From contig JAITEW010000322.1 in the NCBI GenBank assembly GCA_031281855.1, forward strand, positions 1 through 17,977: a stretch of 17,977 bases of DNA, read 5' to 3'. The stretch is from Treponema sp. (lineage in GTDB: Bacteria; Spirochaetota; Spirochaetia; Treponematales; Breznakiellaceae). The notes beneath the pieces were generated by a model. It was not told the origin of the DNA, did not search any database, and was given only the letters and a program-made list of their open reading frames with translations. The translations under genes were made by a program, and so were the position numbers. Positions 15,490 to 17,977 of the stretch are shown here, in pieces. Position 1 is the first letter of the stretch, and every line of letters starts with the position of its first letter.

Positions 15490-17977
15490 ATGCCGGAAGG
15501 CTTGTTTAAAAATACTTCTTCACCCCTGAACTACGGCGAAGGGCCGAATGCCGGGTTTTTAGGTTCTTCGCTGATCCCTGAAGACAATTTTATCCTTGAA
15601 CGGCCCCGCATCAACGCCCTGCTGGAACAGAATCTGCGGAATTCGGTTATATCCGTCACAGCCGGCGAGGGCTACGGCAAAACATACGCGGTGTATTCCT
15701 TTCTGCGCCGAAGGGCGGAAACGGCGGTGTGGATTCCCCTTTCGGAACGGGACAACTTCCCCTGGCGTTTCTGGGAAAATTTCTGCAACGCCCTGGGCCG
15801 CCAAAACCAGGAAGTGCGCAAAGTCCTTACAGAAGCCGGGTTCCCTGAAACATCAGGGCAAATCAACAGTTGCATCGCTGTTCTGTGGGACGCCGTTTCG
15901 GGCAGGGGGAAACACATTATCGTAATTGACGATTTCCACTTTATCCATGCGCTGCCTATCATCCACTTCCTGGAACGCATCCTGGCTGCTCCTTCGCCTA
16001 ATCAGACGTTCATCCTTATCTCCCGGATAGAGCCGGAAATAAACACCATGTCCCTCCTTTCCAAGGGCCTTCTGTCCCACATCGGCGCCGAAGAGCTGCG
16101 TTTCAGCGAAGATGAAATCGCAAGTTATTTCAGGATCAGGAATATAGAGGTGTCGCCTGAGGAAGTCAGGGAGATTTTTCAGGATACCGAAGGCTGGGCC
16201 CTGGCAATAAGCCTCCTTGCAGGGGAGCTGAAAAACGGAACCGAAAAATACACCAGGCGTCTTCTGGAAAAAGGATCTTTCAAGGTTATGGAGGATATAC
16301 TGTACGCTTCTATCCCTGAATCGCTGCGGCGCTTTCTCATCATACTGTCCCTCTTTGAGCAATGGCCCCTTGCTATCCTGGAAAGAATTGCGGCATCAAT
16401 GCCTATCAAACTGCCGCCGCTGGAAGAACTGACAGGGAACATGAAACGCCTGAACGCCGTGATCCGTTATGACGTCTATCTTCATGGTTTCAGGATTCAC
16501 AAAATTTTTCTGGATTACCTCCGGAAAAAACAGCATGAAATACCCCGGGAACAATTCATAGAAGCCTGTTCCATCGCCGCCCGGTGGTGTATGGAAAACG
16601 ACCTGCCTATGGATGCGGCTTTCAACTATGAACGCGCAGGGGATTATGGGGGCATCCTTACGGTTATCTATTCGTTTCCCAGGCTCTTCTCCCGTTCCTC
16701 GGCGGCGGCGCTTCTGGAAATTCTTGACCGCATATTCCGGAACGAACACCGGGACGAAAATGACGAGGATTTCCTTTTTCTCCGGCATGTGGCTTATTCC
16801 AAACTCCTCATCAATATGGGAAAGTTCGGCGAAGCTGCAGAAAGGCTTTATGAAAGCATCAGATTATTCGAAACCCTTCCTCCGGGCCCTTTAAGTTCCT
16901 GGATACTTTCAGGGTGCTACACCACCCTGGGCTCCCTTTCTATCCTTAACTACCGAAAAACCAGGGATTTCACCAAGACTATCGAGTGTTTTCAGAAAAG
17001 CAGCTATTACTACATGAGGCATCCCAAACCGCTTCCGCTGCAGGGAACCAAGGCGAGCATCAGTTCCTATGTGACCCAGATACCGTACCCGCCGCGTCCC
17101 GGGGAATTTGAAGAAGCTATCAGCACTTTTTCCCGGTGCATACCCCATACGTCCTATTCCCTGAAAGGATACCTTTGCGGCATGGACTCCCTGGCCTGGG
17201 CGGAACTGGCGTATTTCAAAGGGGATCTCCCTGTTGCGGAACAGCATGTCCGGGAAGCGATCTTCAAAGCCCATGAAAAAGAACAGTACGAAACCGAAAA
17301 CCGCGGGCTCTTCTACCTGATGCGCATACACCTCCATACCGGGGATTTTGCCGGATTCAGGGAGGCCTGGCGGCAGATGGACGCACAGCTTGAAATAAAG
17401 GATTACATCAACCGTTATATCCTGTTCGACATCGCCGCAGGGTGGTTCTACGCCCACATGGGAGAAACCGAAAAGATCGCCTTTTGGCTGAAAAATAATT
17501 TTGGTGAAAACGAACTCATTTCGTTTTTTTATAATTTTGAGATCATTGTAAAAGCGAAATACCTCTATGCGGAAAAACGGTACCAGGAAACCCTGGAATT
17601 ACTCGGGCAAAAAAAAACCATAGAAGGGCTTGGGAGTTTTCTCCTTGGAAAACTTGAACTGGCCGCTATGGAGGCCGCAGTCCGTATGCGCATGGAAGAT
17701 ACCCCGGGGGCGCTCAAGGCCCTGGAAACAGCCTACGAAGTAAGCTTTTCAAATTCCCTGGACATGCCCTTTATCGAACTGGGCGAAGAAATGCGGCTCC
17801 TCGCCGGAGCGGCGCTTGCCAGCCCTGACTGTTCCATTCCCCGGCACTGGCTGGAATCAATCCGCAGCAAAGCTTCGGCTTACGGGAAAAAAATCATCCT
17901 GGCTGCGGAACAGTACCGGAACAAACCGGACCAGGCGGAGATCCCGTTCCTTACGCGCCAGGAACGGGCGGTGCTGT
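15490..17977 (+). CDS. MalT/LAL-type LuxR-family regulator, 3' end outside window
   Basis: The frame is open for 829 codons from ATG 15490 to the window edge, with no stop. GGAGG at 15480-15484, 5 nt upstream, fixes the start, 14 nt after the preceding stop. Walker A is GEGYGKT (59-65) and Walker B IIVIDDFH (143-150). DTEGWALAISLL and the TPR-like helices match the other two members, though this copy is clearly more diverged. It also has about 17 extra N-terminal residues before the shared ERPRI motif. The last visible residues, FLTRQERAVL, are the opening of a LuxR helix-turn-helix, so this member most likely has the output domain that the first one lacks. Roughly 50-60 residues should remain beyond the window. 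Confidence 0.9.
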   Translation, partial: MPEGLFKNTSSPLNYGEGPNAGFLGSSLIPEDNFILERPRINALLEQNLRNSVISVTAGEGYGKTYAVYSFLRRRAETAVWIPLSERDNFPWRFWENFCNALGRQNQEVRKVLTEAGFPETSGQINSCIAVLWDAVSGRGKHIIVIDDFHFIHALPIIHFLERILAAPSPNQTFILISRIEPEINTMSLLSKGLLSHIGAEELRFSEDEIASYFRIRNIEVSPEEVREIFQDTEGWALAISLLAGELKNGTEKYTRRLLEKGSFKVMEDILYASIPESLRRFLIILSLFEQWPLAILERIAASMPIKLPPLEELTGNMKRLNAVIRYDVYLHGFRIHKIFLDYLRKKQHEIPREQFIEACSIAARWCMENDLPMDAAFNYERAGDYGGILTVIYSFPRLFSRSSAAALLEILDRIFRNEHRDENDEDFLFLRHVAYSKLLINMGKFGEAAERLYESIRLFETLPPGPLSSWILSGCYTTLGSLSILNYRKTRDFTKTIECFQKSSYYYMRHPKPLPLQGTKASISSYVTQIPYPPRPGEFEEAISTFSRCIPHTSYSLKGYLCGMDSLAWAELAYFKGDLPVAEQHVREAIFKAHEKEQYETENRGLFYLMRIHLHTGDFAGFREAWRQMDAQLEIKDYINRYILFDIAAGWFYAHMGETEKIAFWLKNNFGENELISFFYNFEIIVKAKYLYAEKRYQETLELLGQKKTIEGLGSFLLGKLELAAMEAAVRMRMEDTPGALKALETAYEVSFSNSLDMPFIELGEEMRLLAGAALASPDCSIPRHWLESIRSKASAYGKKIILAAEQYRNKPDQAEIPFLTRQERAVL

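Noticed and set aside
10522..17977. The tandem STAND ATPases as an anti-phage defence cluster
   Set aside because: They match the MalT-like LuxR architecture. No nuclease, TIR, protease or other effector domain is visible, and no defence genes are nearby.

Overview
The window looks like chromosomal DNA from a spirochaete, most likely a gut-type Treponema or close relative. This is an inference from four things: a FliG paralogue of the divergent kind that spirochaetes carry beside their main FliG, two spirochaete-style lipoproteins with loose lipoboxes, a long presequence-protease-like M16C peptidase, and a tandem set of very large MalT-like (LAL/STAND) regulators. Most genes have roughly 50-58% G+C. 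A stretch at about 4320-5737 is far more AT-rich.

Layout. Positions 1-2689 hold the end of gltB and all of gltD, the two subunits of glutamate synthase, which works with glutamine synthetase to assimilate ammonium. A comM/yifB-type AAA+ ATPase gene (2708-4312, minus) converges on gltD with only 18 nt between the stops. Positions 4313-4588 form an AT-rich divergent intergenic region with a perfect 20-bp inverted repeat that overlaps a candidate -10 box. Two predicted lipoprotein genes of unknown function follow (4589-5029 and 5050-5706), then a small DUF3783-like gene (5738-5962). On the minus strand a FliG-like gene (10333-9119) is translationally coupled through an ATGA overlap to an M16C zinc peptidase gene (9122-6036). 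A weak hairpin lies between the peptidase gene and the small gene it converges with.

Positions 10334-10521 are a divergent control region. It has a near-consensus sigma-70 promoter reading right (TTGACA, 17 bp, TACAAT), a TATAAT box reading left, and two copies of the odd palindrome TACAnTGTA. The right-hand promoter should drive a closely packed array of three paralogous large ATP-binding regulators (10522-12885, 12908-15475 and 15490 to the window end). Their gaps are 22 and 14 nt, and their start codons are TTG, GTG and ATG in order.

The most notable observation is that the first member of this array keeps the P-loop NTPase and the helical sensor region but stops cleanly before the LuxR-type helix-turn-helix. 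The second member has that domain, and the third is just entering it when the window ends. The first product therefore looks like a sensor ATPase without DNA-binding output, co-expressed with paralogues it could partner with or antagonise. No RNA genes, CRISPR arrays, transposases or phage genes were seen.
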